From: an uncultured Muribaculaceae bacterium
GTDB lineage: Bacteria > Bacteroidota > Bacteroidia > Bacteroidales > Muribaculaceae
Reading direction: 5' to 3'
Length of the DNA stretch: 64,000 nucleotides
Assembly (NCBI GenBank): GCA_947625935.1
Contig: CANQQE010000011.1
Location: 1-64,000, forward strand
Positions 49,052-57,372 of this stretch are shown piece by piece (within the stretch, counting starts at the first letter, position 1; every line of letters begins with the position of its first letter). The notes beneath the pieces were generated by a model. That model was given only the letters and a program-made list of their open reading frames with translations, made no database searches and was not told the DNA's origin. A program made the translations under genes and the position numbers.

Positions 49052-50866
49052 ATGGCCAAGCATGAAAAATCGGCTGAACTGAAGGAGAAAATTTCAATAC
49101 TCCCCGATACCCCCGGCGTCTATATGTATTATGACACCGAGGGTACGGTGATTTATGTCGGAAAGGCCAAGAACTTGAAACGTCGCGTGTCGTCATATTT
49201 CAACCGTACGCACGAATCGACGCGCACAAATCTGTTGGTGCGGGCCATAGCCGATATGTCATATATCGTTGTGCCTACCGAACAAGACGCCTTGAATCTT
49301 GAAAATTCCATGATCAAGGAATATCAGCCGCGCTACAACGTGCTGCTTAAAGATGACAAGTCTTATCCCTGGATCGTGGTGACCAACGAACTTTATCCAC
49401 GGGTTTTTCTGACGAGAACGAAAGTTAAAGACGGCTCAAAATTTTTCGGTCCTTACACTGATGTGGGTTCTGCACGCGCGGTGCTTGACCTGATAAGGGA
49501 GCTGTTCCCGATACGCACCTGCCGCCTACCTATCACCCCCGACTATCTTGACCGAGGCAAGGGTAGGCTATGTTTAGAGTATCATATCAAGAAATGCCGC
49601 GGTTGTTGTGTCGGTGAGATTAGCGTAGACGCTTACCAAGGATACATCGAACGCGTCCGTCAAATTCTCAGAGGGGAAACGGGGGAGCTTATGGACTACT
49701 TACGCGCTGAAATGCAGCGACTTGCGGGTGAATTGCGCTTTGAAGAAGCCGAGGAGCAGAAAATTCGCTACAAGCTGGTGGAGCGTTATCGGTCAAAAAG
49801 TGTCATTGTAAGTGCCACGATCAACGATGTCGATGTGTTTGGAATCGACGATGACGACCGTGAGGTCTACATAAATTATATGCACGTTCGCCGCGGCGCT
49901 GTTGTCAGAAGCCTCACGCTCCGTTACCGCCGCAGGCTCGATGAATCACAAGCCCAACTGCTCGCTTATGCCATGGATGAAATCAAGCAGCGGTTTGGCA
50001 TAACCTACGGTGAGGTCATAGTGCCATTGCTTCCCGATGTCGAGGAAGATGGGATTGATTTCATAGTCCCGCAGCGCGGCGACAAGGCGAAGCTGCTTGA
50101 GGTGTCGACCCGCAATGCCCGACAAAATAAGATTGACGCTCTGAAACATCTTGAGAAGACTGATCCCGAGCAGCGCACGGAGCGGATTCTCGAACGCATG
50201 AAACGCGATTTCAGGCTCACCGAGCTGCCCCGCCATGTGGAGTGTTTCGACAATTCTAATATCCAGGGCACTAATCCTGTCGCTTCGTGTGTGGTTTTCC
50301 GCGATGCTAAGCCCTCTAAAAAAGACTACCGTCACTTCAACATCAAAACCGTGGAGGGCCCGGATGATTTCGCTTCGATGAAGGAGGTGCTCACACGCCG
50401 TTACACGCGCATGATGACCGAGGGTGAGCCGTTGCCGCAATTGATTGTCGTGGACGGTGGCAAGGGTCAGTTGAGCGCGGCGGTCGAAGCCCTCGATGAG
50501 ATGGGGCTTCGCGGGGTGATAGCTGTGGTTGGTATTGCCAAACGACTTGAGGAAATTTATTTCCCGGGCGACAGCGTGCCGCTTTATATTGACAAAAATT
50601 CCGAATCGCTCAGAGTCGTCCAGCAGTTGCGCGACGAAGCCCACCGTTTCGGAATAACCCATCACCGAAACCGCCGCAGCAAAGGGCAGATTGTCTCGGA
50701 GCTTGACGGTATAAAAGGTATAGGTGAAAAAACATCGCAGGAACTACTGACTGCGTTTAAGAGCGTGAAACGTCTGAAGGAGACATCCGAGAGCGAGATA
50801 GCTAAGGTGGTTGGGCCGGCCAAGGCGAGATTACTGGTAGAATATTTCAATAACAAAGAGAAATGA
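49052..50866 (+). CDS. uvrC: UvrABC excinuclease subunit C
   Basis: It makes both incisions in nucleotide excision repair. GVYMYYDTEGTVIYVGKAKN is the GIY-YIG nuclease, a UVR motif lies near residue 205-240, VECFDNSNIQGTNPVASCVVF marks the RNase H-like nuclease, and two helix-hairpin-helix motifs end it (IKGIGEKTSQELL). ATG 49052 is chosen; a TTG at 49031 is in frame but lacks support. Overlaps dtd by four bases. Confidence 0.95.
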   Translation: MAKHEKSAELKEKISILPDTPGVYMYYDTEGTVIYVGKAKNLKRRVSSYFNRTHESTRTNLLVRAIADMSYIVVPTEQDALNLENSMIKEYQPRYNVLLKDDKSYPWIVVTNELYPRVFLTRTKVKDGSKFFGPYTDVGSARAVLDLIRELFPIRTCRLPITPDYLDRGKGRLCLEYHIKKCRGCCVGEISVDAYQGYIERVRQILRGETGELMDYLRAEMQRLAGELRFEEAEEQKIRYKLVERYRSKSVIVSATINDVDVFGIDDDDREVYINYMHVRRGAVVRSLTLRYRRRLDESQAQLLAYAMDEIKQRFGITYGEVIVPLLPDVEEDGIDFIVPQRGDKAKLLEVSTRNARQNKIDALKHLEKTDPEQRTERILERMKRDFRLTELPRHVECFDNSNIQGTNPVASCVVFRDAKPSKKDYRHFNIKTVEGPDDFASMKEVLTRRYTRMMTEGEPLPQLIVVDGGKGQLSAAVEALDEMGLRGVIAVVGIAKRLEEIYFPGDSVPLYIDKNSESLRVVQQLRDEAHRFGITHHRNRRSKGQIVSELDGIKGIGEKTSQELLTAFKSVKRLKETSESEIAKVVGPAKARLLVEYFNNKEK

Positions 50867-51315
50867 GAATAGTGATACAGCGCGCCGCAGAGGCTTCGGT
50901 GTCAGTCGACGGTGAAATGAAAGGTTGCATCGGCCGCGGGCTGATGGTGCTTGTCGGGGTTGAGAACGACGATACAATCGACGATGCCAAATGGCTGGCT
51001 CAGAAGACTGTAGCCCTCAGAATCTTTGACGACGAGAATGGCGTCATGAATAAATCGGTAATAGATGTTAATGGCAATGTATTGGCTGTCAGCCAGTTCA
51101 CTCTTACCGCATCAACCCGCAAGGGAAACAGGCCGAGCTATATACGCGCAGCCCGACATGAGCTTGCCACATCGTTGTATGACGAATATTGCCGCATGGT
51201 GGGTGAGCAGATCGGTCACCCGGTGGAACGCGGTGTGTTTGGCGCTCACATGATGGTGTCGCTTGTCAACGACGGCCCGGCGACCATCATAATCGACTCC
51301 CGGCTCAAAGAATGA
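50863..51315 (+). CDS. dtd: D-aminoacyl-tRNA deacylase
   Basis: It removes D-amino acids from mischarged tRNA. RIVIQRAAEASVSVDGE at the start and VSQFTLTASTRKGNRPS are family hallmarks; the Gly-cisPro element appears as NDGPATI in place of the usual NxGPVT. 150 residues. ATGA overlap with uvrC. Confidence 0.94.
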   Translation: MRIVIQRAAEASVSVDGEMKGCIGRGLMVLVGVENDDTIDDAKWLAQKTVALRIFDDENGVMNKSVIDVNGNVLAVSQFTLTASTRKGNRPSYIRAARHELATSLYDEYCRMVGEQIGHPVERGVFGAHMMVSLVNDGPATIIIDSRLKE

Positions 51316-51369
51316 TGCCCGATAGGGCTTTTTATAGCGTGACTGTGTGGCGTAATCGCGGAATTTTTG

Positions 51370-51377
51370 TAAGTTTG
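51370..51377 (+). promoter_or_regulatory. -7 box before the MazG-like gene
   Basis: TAAGTTTG matches TAnnTTTG. It ends 10 bases before the start codon, so the transcript would be nearly leaderless. The -33 element is unclear. Confidence 0.4.
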
Positions 51378-51387
51378 CTTTCTAAAT

Positions 51388-51756
51388 ATGGATGATTTAA
51401 ATGACCGCCAGTTAACCATCGCCGAGGCTCAGGCTATTGTCGATGAGTGGATAACCACCGTTGGTGTGAGATATTTCTCCCCGCTTACCAACATGGCTGT
51501 CCTTGCCGAGGAAACCGGCGAGGTGGCGCGCATAATGGCTCGACGTTACGGCGACCAGTCGTTCAAGCCCGGCGAGAAGGATGACCTCGCCGACGAGCTG
51601 GCCGACCTCCTGTGGGTCACGGTGGCCATTGCCAATCAGACCGGGGTGGATCTGACCGAGGCGTTTCGCAACAATATAGCGAAAAAATCCGTTAGGGATA
51701 AAGAGCGGCATCGCTCCAACCCGAAACTAAATAAGTTCAATAAACAGAACCCTTAA
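51388..51756 (+). CDS. MazG-like nucleotide pyrophosphohydrolase
   Basis: An all-alpha NTP pyrophosphohydrolase for house-cleaning of abnormal nucleotides. LAEETGEVARIMARRYGDQ gives the EExxE half of the metal site and DLADELADLLWVTVAIANQ the ExxD half. A single MazG domain of 122 residues. A TAAGTTTG box at 51370-51377 may be its own -7 element; 16 bases then separate it from deoC. Confidence 0.9.
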   Translation: MDDLNDRQLTIAEAQAIVDEWITTVGVRYFSPLTNMAVLAEETGEVARIMARRYGDQSFKPGEKDDLADELADLLWVTVAIANQTGVDLTEAFRNNIAKKSVRDKERHRSNPKLNKFNKQNP

Positions 51757-51772
51757 CCAAACTTTTTAAGAG

Positions 51773-52657
51773 ATGGCTGACAAATATCATGACACCGTTG
51801 CCGCGTCGACCGTAACTGAGGACGACGCGCAAGTCCAGGCCGCTGTCGAGAAGATTCTGGCAGAGCACTTCGACGAGAACAATAATAAAGAGGTTTACAA
51901 ATTTCTTTTCAACACCATTGACCTCACAACTCTCAACGCCACTGACTCTCCCCGGTCGGTAGCCGGGTTTGTGGAGCGTGTCAACGCTTTCGACGAGGAA
52001 CACCCCGAGCTTAGAAATGTAGCCGCTATATGCGTGTATCCCAATTTCGCCCAGATTGTCCGCACGGTGCTTGATGTGACCGACGTGGAAATCGCTTGCG
52101 TGTCGGGCGGTTTTCCCTCGTCTCAGACATTCCCCGAGGTGAAGATTGCCGAGACCGCGCTTGCCGTGGAGGGTGGTGCCGATGAGATTGACGTGGTCAT
52201 CAACGTGGGCAATTTCCTCGACGGAGACTGGGAGGAGGTGTGCGACGAGCTTGCCGAAATCAAGCATTCGTGCCGCGGTTCGAAATTGAAGGTCATCCTT
52301 GAAACCGGTGCATTGAAGACCGCTGCCAATATCAAGGCGGCTTCGGTGCTGTCGTTATATTCAGGCGCCGATTTCCTGAAAACCTCGACCGGCAAGGGAT
52401 ATCCCGGCGCATCGCTCGAGGCCATGTATGTTATGGCTCAGGCAGTCAAAGAATATTATGAAAAGACCGGCAATATGGTGGGTCTCAAAGCCGCCGGAGG
52501 GGTGGCCACGACCGCCGACGCCGTCAAATATTACACGGTGGTCAAGGAGGTGCTTGGCGAGCAATGGCTCTCTAACGAGTATTTCCGTTTGGGCGCGAGC
52601 CGCCTTGCCAACACGCTTCTCAGTGATATTCTCGGCGAGGAAACTAAATTTTTCTAA
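51773..52657 (+). CDS. deoC: Deoxyribose-phosphate aldolase
   Basis: It splits 2-deoxyribose-5-phosphate into acetaldehyde and glyceraldehyde-3-phosphate. The Schiff-base Lys lies in DFLKTSTGKGYPGAS, the second Lys in GLKAAGGVAT, and ICVYPNF and EIDVVINVG are the other family motifs. At 294 residues it has the N-terminal extension seen in Bacteroides DeoC. Last of the conserved five-gene run. Confidence 0.95.
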   Translation: MADKYHDTVAASTVTEDDAQVQAAVEKILAEHFDENNNKEVYKFLFNTIDLTTLNATDSPRSVAGFVERVNAFDEEHPELRNVAAICVYPNFAQIVRTVLDVTDVEIACVSGGFPSSQTFPEVKIAETALAVEGGADEIDVVINVGNFLDGDWEEVCDELAEIKHSCRGSKLKVILETGALKTAANIKAASVLSLYSGADFLKTSTGKGYPGASLEAMYVMAQAVKEYYEKTGNMVGLKAAGGVATTADAVKYYTVVKEVLGEQWLSNEYFRLGASRLANTLLSDILGEETKFF

Positions 52658-52671
52658 TCAATATCGAAAAA

Positions 52672-53196
52672 ATGGAGTATTGGATTATCATTGACGGAAA
52701 AGCCCGGGGCCCATACGGGGTGGCCGACATGATCAGATGCGGCGTTACGCTTTCGACACCCGTGTGGCGTCAAGGAATGACCGAGTGGGTGCCGGCGGGC
52801 ACCGTGAGAGATTTAGCCGGATATTTTTCGGTCAATGAGACATATCATTCCCAACAGCTCGACTACTCGACCCCGCCGCCGTCGCCTGTCGACCCCGCCG
52901 CTCGGCAAAGTTGCGGCGATTCGGAGTGGCGCGCCGCCAATGGCGACGATGACCGTCCTCCCATGCCATCCACCTATCTCGGCTGGAACATCGCCGCCAC
53001 GGTGCTTTGTTGCATCCCCCTAGGAATCATAGGCATCATCTACTCGGCAATGACGCGCGGCCGGTATGATCAGGGCGACTATGCCGGAGCGCGTAATGCG
53101 TCGAAATGGGCCTCGGTGTGGCTCATTCTCAGCGTGGTGTTCGGCTTGATTCAAGGTGTGTTTGTTCTCGCGACAAATATCTTATCGCTTCTGTGA
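52672..53196 (+). CDS. GYF_2 (DUF4339) plus CD225/dispanin membrane protein
   Basis: Residues 1-50 (YWIIIDGKARGPYGVADMI, then MTEWVPAG) form a GYF_2 domain. A Pro-rich linker (~65-95) leads to a CD225-like region: STYLGWNIAATVLCCIPLGI, then IYSAMTRGRYDQGDYAGA and a second membrane segment. CD225 covers interferon-induced transmembrane proteins in animals; the bacterial members have no firm function. The next gene starts within its stop codon, so the two proteins probably cooperate. Confidence 0.87.
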   Translation: MEYWIIIDGKARGPYGVADMIRCGVTLSTPVWRQGMTEWVPAGTVRDLAGYFSVNETYHSQQLDYSTPPPSPVDPAARQSCGDSEWRAANGDDDRPPMPSTYLGWNIAATVLCCIPLGIIGIIYSAMTRGRYDQGDYAGARNASKWASVWLILSVVFGLIQGVFVLATNILSLL

Positions 53197-53564
53197 GCGG
53201 CAGGACTCGATTGATACTGACGGCGGTGGCCATTGCGGTCGCCTCCGTCATTTTTATGCTTTATCTGACCCACAGCTCTTACGGAGCTCCTCCGTTGCGC
53301 TGTGGTATAAAGGCGTTGACCGGTTTCGACTGTCCGGGTTGCGGGTCGCAGCGGGCTTTCCAGGCATTGCTGCGCGGCGATCTCGCGGCTGCGTGGGGGT
53401 ATAACGCTTTTGCGCTTATAGCGGCTCCTGTTGCCGTGTTTCTGATTGTAGTCGAGGCAGGCCGGGAGTGTTGGCCGCGTTTCCATCGTGCGGTGTTGTC
53501 GAAATGGACGATAATAGCGGCCGCGGCGGCGGTTGCCGCATGGTGGATAATAAGGAATCAATAG
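53193..53564 (+). CDS. DUF2752 membrane protein
   Basis: A 123-residue protein with about three membrane segments and the DUF2752 motif CGIKALTGFDCPGCGSQRAFQAL. The start is GTG 53193, which overlaps the previous stop (GTGA); the longer frame from 53106 lies inside the preceding gene. The Cys pair suggests metal binding or a disulfide (inference). Convergent with pldA, which it overlaps by a few bases. Confidence 0.83.
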   Translation: MSGRTRLILTAVAIAVASVIFMLYLTHSSYGAPPLRCGIKALTGFDCPGCGSQRAFQALLRGDLAAAWGYNAFALIAAPVAVFLIVVEAGRECWPRFHRAVLSKWTIIAAAAAVAAWWIIRNQ

Positions 53565-54400
53565 TCGCTGAAAAGCGGGGGCTTTATGACGATGCCCACG
53601 CGCAGCTCTGAGTGGAACTGCTTATACTCGAGCAGCCCTTCGCCGTATCCGTTATAGTACTGCATGAAAAGATACTGGTTCTGGTTGTTGTTGAACCTAT
53701 AGCTGAACTCTATGGTGGTGTTGTAGCTGAGGTTCCACCCGCGTCGTTTCACGAGGTTGACCGATGCGCCAAACTTGCGGTTGGGCGACATGACCGACGT
53801 CCCGATCTGGTAGATGCCGCAATAGTCGAGGATGTCGCGGTTGTTTTCCCCGTCAACGATGGGAATCCACACCTTTCCGTAGACCATGAAGTTAGGGTCT
53901 ATCATGATGTTTGAGCCGAAAGTTATGCGGTTCCATGAGCGTGAGTCGTCGCCGTCGCGGCCGTTGCTCTCATGCTCCACCACCATCATCAACTTGCCGA
54001 TGAAGCGGTCTTTGACAAACAGCGGCTTGGCGAGGCCGACACCGGGGTTGAAGTTAAGGTCGGTCATCGGGAACGACTCCTCACACACGTTCCAGAAACA
54101 TTTTTGTGTGTAGAACAGATACAGGTATGTGCCCCATGGTAGCGTGCTTTTGGTGAGGCGTTGTGAAACTGATATCTGGAATTTGACGTTGGTGTTCTTA
54201 TCGGTTGGTTTCTGGCCGACGGCGGTTCCGAAAATGAAGTAGTTATCCTTATACAGCCCGAAATAGGGGCCTTTGTCAAATTCGCGTCGAAGCGAATCGG
54301 TGTCGATCACTGTCGAATCGGTAGAGACAATCTGAGCCTCGACCGCCAGCGGTGCGAATATCGAAACGCACAGAAACATAAATATCGGTATCCATCGCAT
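53558..54400 (-). CDS. pldA: Outer-membrane phospholipase A
   Basis: A 12-stranded outer-membrane beta-barrel that hydrolyses phospholipids that leak to the outer leaflet. Signal peptide MRWIPIFMFLCVSIFAPLAVEA. The catalytic set is exact: His143, Ser145 in EHESNGRDG, and Asn157 in SRSWNR, one residue off the E. coli numbering (142/144/156). Barrel strands with alternating aromatic residues follow to the C-terminus, which ends in PLFSDY instead of Phe. Single leftward gene. Confidence 0.92.
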   Translation of the reverse strand: MRWIPIFMFLCVSIFAPLAVEAQIVSTDSTVIDTDSLRREFDKGPYFGLYKDNYFIFGTAVGQKPTDKNTNVKFQISVSQRLTKSTLPWGTYLYLFYTQKCFWNVCEESFPMTDLNFNPGVGLAKPLFVKDRFIGKLMMVVEHESNGRDGDDSRSWNRITFGSNIMIDPNFMVYGKVWIPIVDGENNRDILDYCGIYQIGTSVMSPNRKFGASVNLVKRRGWNLSYNTTIEFSYRFNNNQNQYLFMQYYNGYGEGLLEYKQFHSELRVGIVIKPPLFSDY

Positions 54401-54482
54401 AATTCGCGAAGTTATAAATATTGCGTTTCCCGATAATGATATTTTTGTCGAAAAATATGTCCTGAACTCCGCTATCTCTTAT

Positions 54483-54490
54483 TATCTTTG
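54483..54490 (+). promoter_or_regulatory. -7 box before the DUF4369 lipoprotein gene
   Basis: TATCTTTG, 18 bases before the start. No good -33 at 19-21 bases. Confidence 0.5.
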
Positions 54491-54508
54491 TGGATAAACT
54501 GATTAGAT

Positions 54509-55531
54509 ATGCTTAAACACGGATATTTGTGCCTCCTGTCGGCTTTGCTTGCCGTGGTTTTCGCAGCGTGCGGAAGCGATTCTTTTAACGTCGAGGGGCG
54601 CATCGAGGGGGCCGGACGACAGAACCTCCGCGCTGTCTATTATGCCGATGGGGCGATGAGGATGGTTCCCGCCATGGTGATTGACGGCAAGTTCAGCTTC
54701 ACGGGGAGGGCTACCGAGCCGGCGTTGGTTGAACTGTACACCTCCGACCGACGGCTCTTGGGCCGTTTCGTAGCTAAAAACGGCGAGACAATCAAATGTG
54801 AGTTTGATTATCGCAACCCTTATGCCGTGACCATCGAGGGCAATGAGCTGTCGGGACGCTGGGCCGACTTCCTGCGCGACAACTCCGCGACGCTCGTCAG
54901 CGGCGGCAGTAACGCTGTAAACGCGCTTGTGGCCCGATATGTTGAGCATAATCCGTCTGATCCGTTGTCGTCGTTGCTGCTTGTCACGCTCTACGATTCA
55001 GCGTCTGACCCGGCGGGAGCGCAGAGATTGCTCGACCGCATAGACCCCGCCGACAGGCCGTTCTCTGTGCTTGAGGGGTATGCCGAGACACTTGCCGCTG
55101 TAAATGACAAATCAGCACTTATCCCCGTCAGGGAGTTACGCCTGTACTGCCTGAAAGACTCTATGGCCACTTACCGCCCGTCACGTCACAAAGCCTCAAT
55201 GATATGTTTCTCCACTGCCGAGAGCGGGCGCAAGGATTCAATCATAAAGACTCTGAAACGTCTCGCAAAGGCTACGTCAGGTGCTGACAGGCTCATACTT
55301 GACATTTCGCTCGATGCCGACACCTTGCAATGGAAGCAGGCGATAGAAAAAGATTCGGCCACATGGACTCAGGCGTGGGCCCCGGGAGCGGCTGCCGCAA
55401 CGTCGGTCGAACCGCTTGCGATAGACCGGCTGCCTTTCTTCATCGTGACCGACTCGGCGGGCAATCAGCTTTATCGCGGGTCGGAGCTTGTCAAAGCCGA
55501 GGCAGTCATGACCAACCAATTAAAAAAATAG
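54509..55531 (+). CDS. DUF4369 lipoprotein with thioredoxin-like end lacking CxxC
   Basis: A lipoprotein signal (CLLSALLAVVFAACG, lipobox Cys near residue 21) is followed by a DUF4369 beta domain (NVEGRIEGAGRQNLRAVYY, DGKFSFTGRATEPALVELY). In Bacteroidota this domain usually precedes a thioredoxin/AhpC-TSA domain. The C-terminal ~100 residues keep strands of that fold (LPFFIVTDSAGNQLYRG) but the redox CxxC and most of the active-site helix are absent. It is probably a non-redox periplasmic protein. Its end is seven bases from the comM-like gene. Confidence 0.8.
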   Translation: MLKHGYLCLLSALLAVVFAACGSDSFNVEGRIEGAGRQNLRAVYYADGAMRMVPAMVIDGKFSFTGRATEPALVELYTSDRRLLGRFVAKNGETIKCEFDYRNPYAVTIEGNELSGRWADFLRDNSATLVSGGSNAVNALVARYVEHNPSDPLSSLLLVTLYDSASDPAGAQRLLDRIDPADRPFSVLEGYAETLAAVNDKSALIPVRELRLYCLKDSMATYRPSRHKASMICFSTAESGRKDSIIKTLKRLAKATSGADRLILDISLDADTLQWKQAIEKDSATWTQAWAPGAAAATSVEPLAIDRLPFFIVTDSAGNQLYRGSELVKAEAVMTNQLKK

Positions 55532-55537
55532 ACTGAT

Positions 55538-57109
55538 ATGCTCGTAAAAGTTTATGGTGCCGCTGTCTATGGTATTGATGCCATCCTCGTTACCATGGAG
55601 GTATCGGTGGAGCAAGGCTATCTCCTGACCATTGTCGGCCTTCCCGATGCGGCGGTCAAAGAGAGCTATCAGCGCATACTCTCGGCTATCAAGGTGTCGG
55701 GGTTTGAATTTCCACGCCGCAACATAGTCATCAATATGTCGCCCGCCGATGTCAAGAAGGAGGGGGCGGCCTATGATCTCCCGCTCGCGGTAGGCATCAT
55801 GGCCGGCGATGAGAAGGTCGACCGTAGCCGTCTCGGACGGTTCATGATTATGGGCGAATTGTCGCTTGACGGGTCGGTGTTACCCATACGCGGCGCGCTC
55901 CCCATCGCCATCAAGGCCCGTGAGCTGGGCTATGAGGGGCTGATTGTCCCTAAGGCTAATGTGAGGGAGGCCGCCGTGGTAAACGACCTTGATGTCTATG
56001 GGGTCGACACTCTCCGCGAGGTGCTTGATTTCTTCAACGGCAAGAGCGCGTTGGAGCCGACGGTGATTGATACCCGCGAGGAGTTCCGCCGCGGAGCCGT
56101 GTCGTTTGACTGCGATTTTTCTGAGGTCAAAGGTCAGGAAAATGTAAAGAGGGCTTTTGAAGTGGCCTGCGCCGGCGGACACAACATATTGCTGGTAGGC
56201 CCTCCCGGCTCGGGAAAGTCGATGATGGCTAAACGGTTGCCGTCGATATTACCCCCGTTGACTCTCCGCGAGGCGCTTGAAACCACAAAAATCCACTCTG
56301 TCGCCGGAAAACTCAAGCGCGGTTCGATGCTGATGACCGCGCGTCCTTTTCGCGCTCCCCACCACACCATATCGCCTGTGGCGCTCGTCGGCGGGGGTTC
56401 AAGCCCCATGCCGGGCGAGATTTCTCTGGCTCATAACGGGATTCTGTTCCTCGACGAGTTCCCCGAATTTTCGCGCGGCGTTCTGGAGGTCATGAGGCAG
56501 CCCCTCGAAGACCGCCACATCACCGTCTCTCGCGCCCGTTACAGCGTGGATTATCCCGCTTCGATAATGCTTGTCGCAAGCATGAATCCATGCCCCTGCG
56601 GCTACTACAACCACCCGACCAAAGAGTGTACCTGCGCTCCGGGGGCGGTGCAGAAGTATCTCAACCGCATCAGCGGGCCGCTGCTCGACCGCATCGATCT
56701 TCAGGTCGAGATAATGCCCGTGCCGTTCGATGAAATCTCCTCTTTGAAACCGGGAGAGCCGTCGGCGGCCATTCGCGAACGCGTCGTGAAAGCCCGCGCT
56801 ATTCAGGCTGCGAGGTTTGCCGATGAGCCTGAGGTGCATTGCAACGCCCAGATGACGCCGCGGCTGCTGGCCCGCCATGTGCGTCTCGACGATGCCGGCA
56901 TGGCCCATTTGAAACTTGCGATGACGCGTTTCGATATGTCGGCGCGGGCCTATGACCGCATACTGAAAGTCGCGCGCACCATCGCCGACCTTGATGGCTC
57001 TGAGGCCGTCACGGTCGCCCACGTCATGGAGGCTGTCAATTACCGCAATCTTGATCGCTCTACCTGGGGTGCTTCATCAGTGAAGTCATATATCGCAGAC
57101 AGACAGTAG
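55538..57109 (+). CDS. comM: YifB/ComM-type Mg-chelatase-like AAA ATPase
   Basis: A hexameric helicase that extends branch migration during natural transformation in proteobacteria. An N-terminal Lon-protease-like ChlI domain (LPDAAVKESYQRILSAIK) precedes AAA+ motifs: Walker A VGPPGSGKSMMAKRLP near residue 220, Walker B LFLDEFPEF, and the Mg-chelatase C-terminal domain with CPCGYYNHP. 523 residues. Promoter not seen; expected to follow the DUF4369 gene's transcript. A hairpin ends it at 57168. Confidence 0.93.
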   Translation: MLVKVYGAAVYGIDAILVTMEVSVEQGYLLTIVGLPDAAVKESYQRILSAIKVSGFEFPRRNIVINMSPADVKKEGAAYDLPLAVGIMAGDEKVDRSRLGRFMIMGELSLDGSVLPIRGALPIAIKARELGYEGLIVPKANVREAAVVNDLDVYGVDTLREVLDFFNGKSALEPTVIDTREEFRRGAVSFDCDFSEVKGQENVKRAFEVACAGGHNILLVGPPGSGKSMMAKRLPSILPPLTLREALETTKIHSVAGKLKRGSMLMTARPFRAPHHTISPVALVGGGSSPMPGEISLAHNGILFLDEFPEFSRGVLEVMRQPLEDRHITVSRARYSVDYPASIMLVASMNPCPCGYYNHPTKECTCAPGAVQKYLNRISGPLLDRIDLQVEIMPVPFDEISSLKPGEPSAAIRERVVKARAIQAARFADEPEVHCNAQMTPRLLARHVRLDDAGMAHLKLAMTRFDMSARAYDRILKVARTIADLDGSEAVTVAHVMEAVNYRNLDRSTWGASSVKSYIADRQ

Positions 57110-57134
57110 CTTATATCGTAGGTAGACCCATTGT

Positions 57135-57168
57135 AGACCGCTTTGTATCTTAGGAAACAAAGCGGTCT
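57135..57168 (+). terminator. Terminator-like hairpin after comM
   Basis: AGACCGCTTTGT (57135-57146) pairs perfectly with ACAAAGCGGTCT (57157-57168); the tail GCTTTATATAG is only weakly U-rich. Confidence 0.65.
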
Positions 57169-57182
57169 GCTTTATATAGAGT

Positions 57183-57190
57183 TATCTTTG
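57183..57190 (+). promoter_or_regulatory. -7 box before the second LRR gene
   Basis: TATCTTTG, giving a ~175-base leader. The leader holds a GGCGGGC/GCCCGCC hairpin at about 57274-57294. The shared 18-base motif of the other LRR gene is not present. Confidence 0.45.
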
Positions 57191-57372
57191 CACCGAGATT
57201 ATATCATTAACAGGTTACCTTTAATTCAATGCACAAGACAAATCAACTGCACGAATTATTAACGTTGTTGCGGTCGGCGGGCGTGAGGCCCGCCGAGGCA
57301 ACCGGTATGGTCTTGTTTGATGTTCGGCTCAGATAAGTAAACATATAAGCTATAAATAACGAAAGAAAACAG

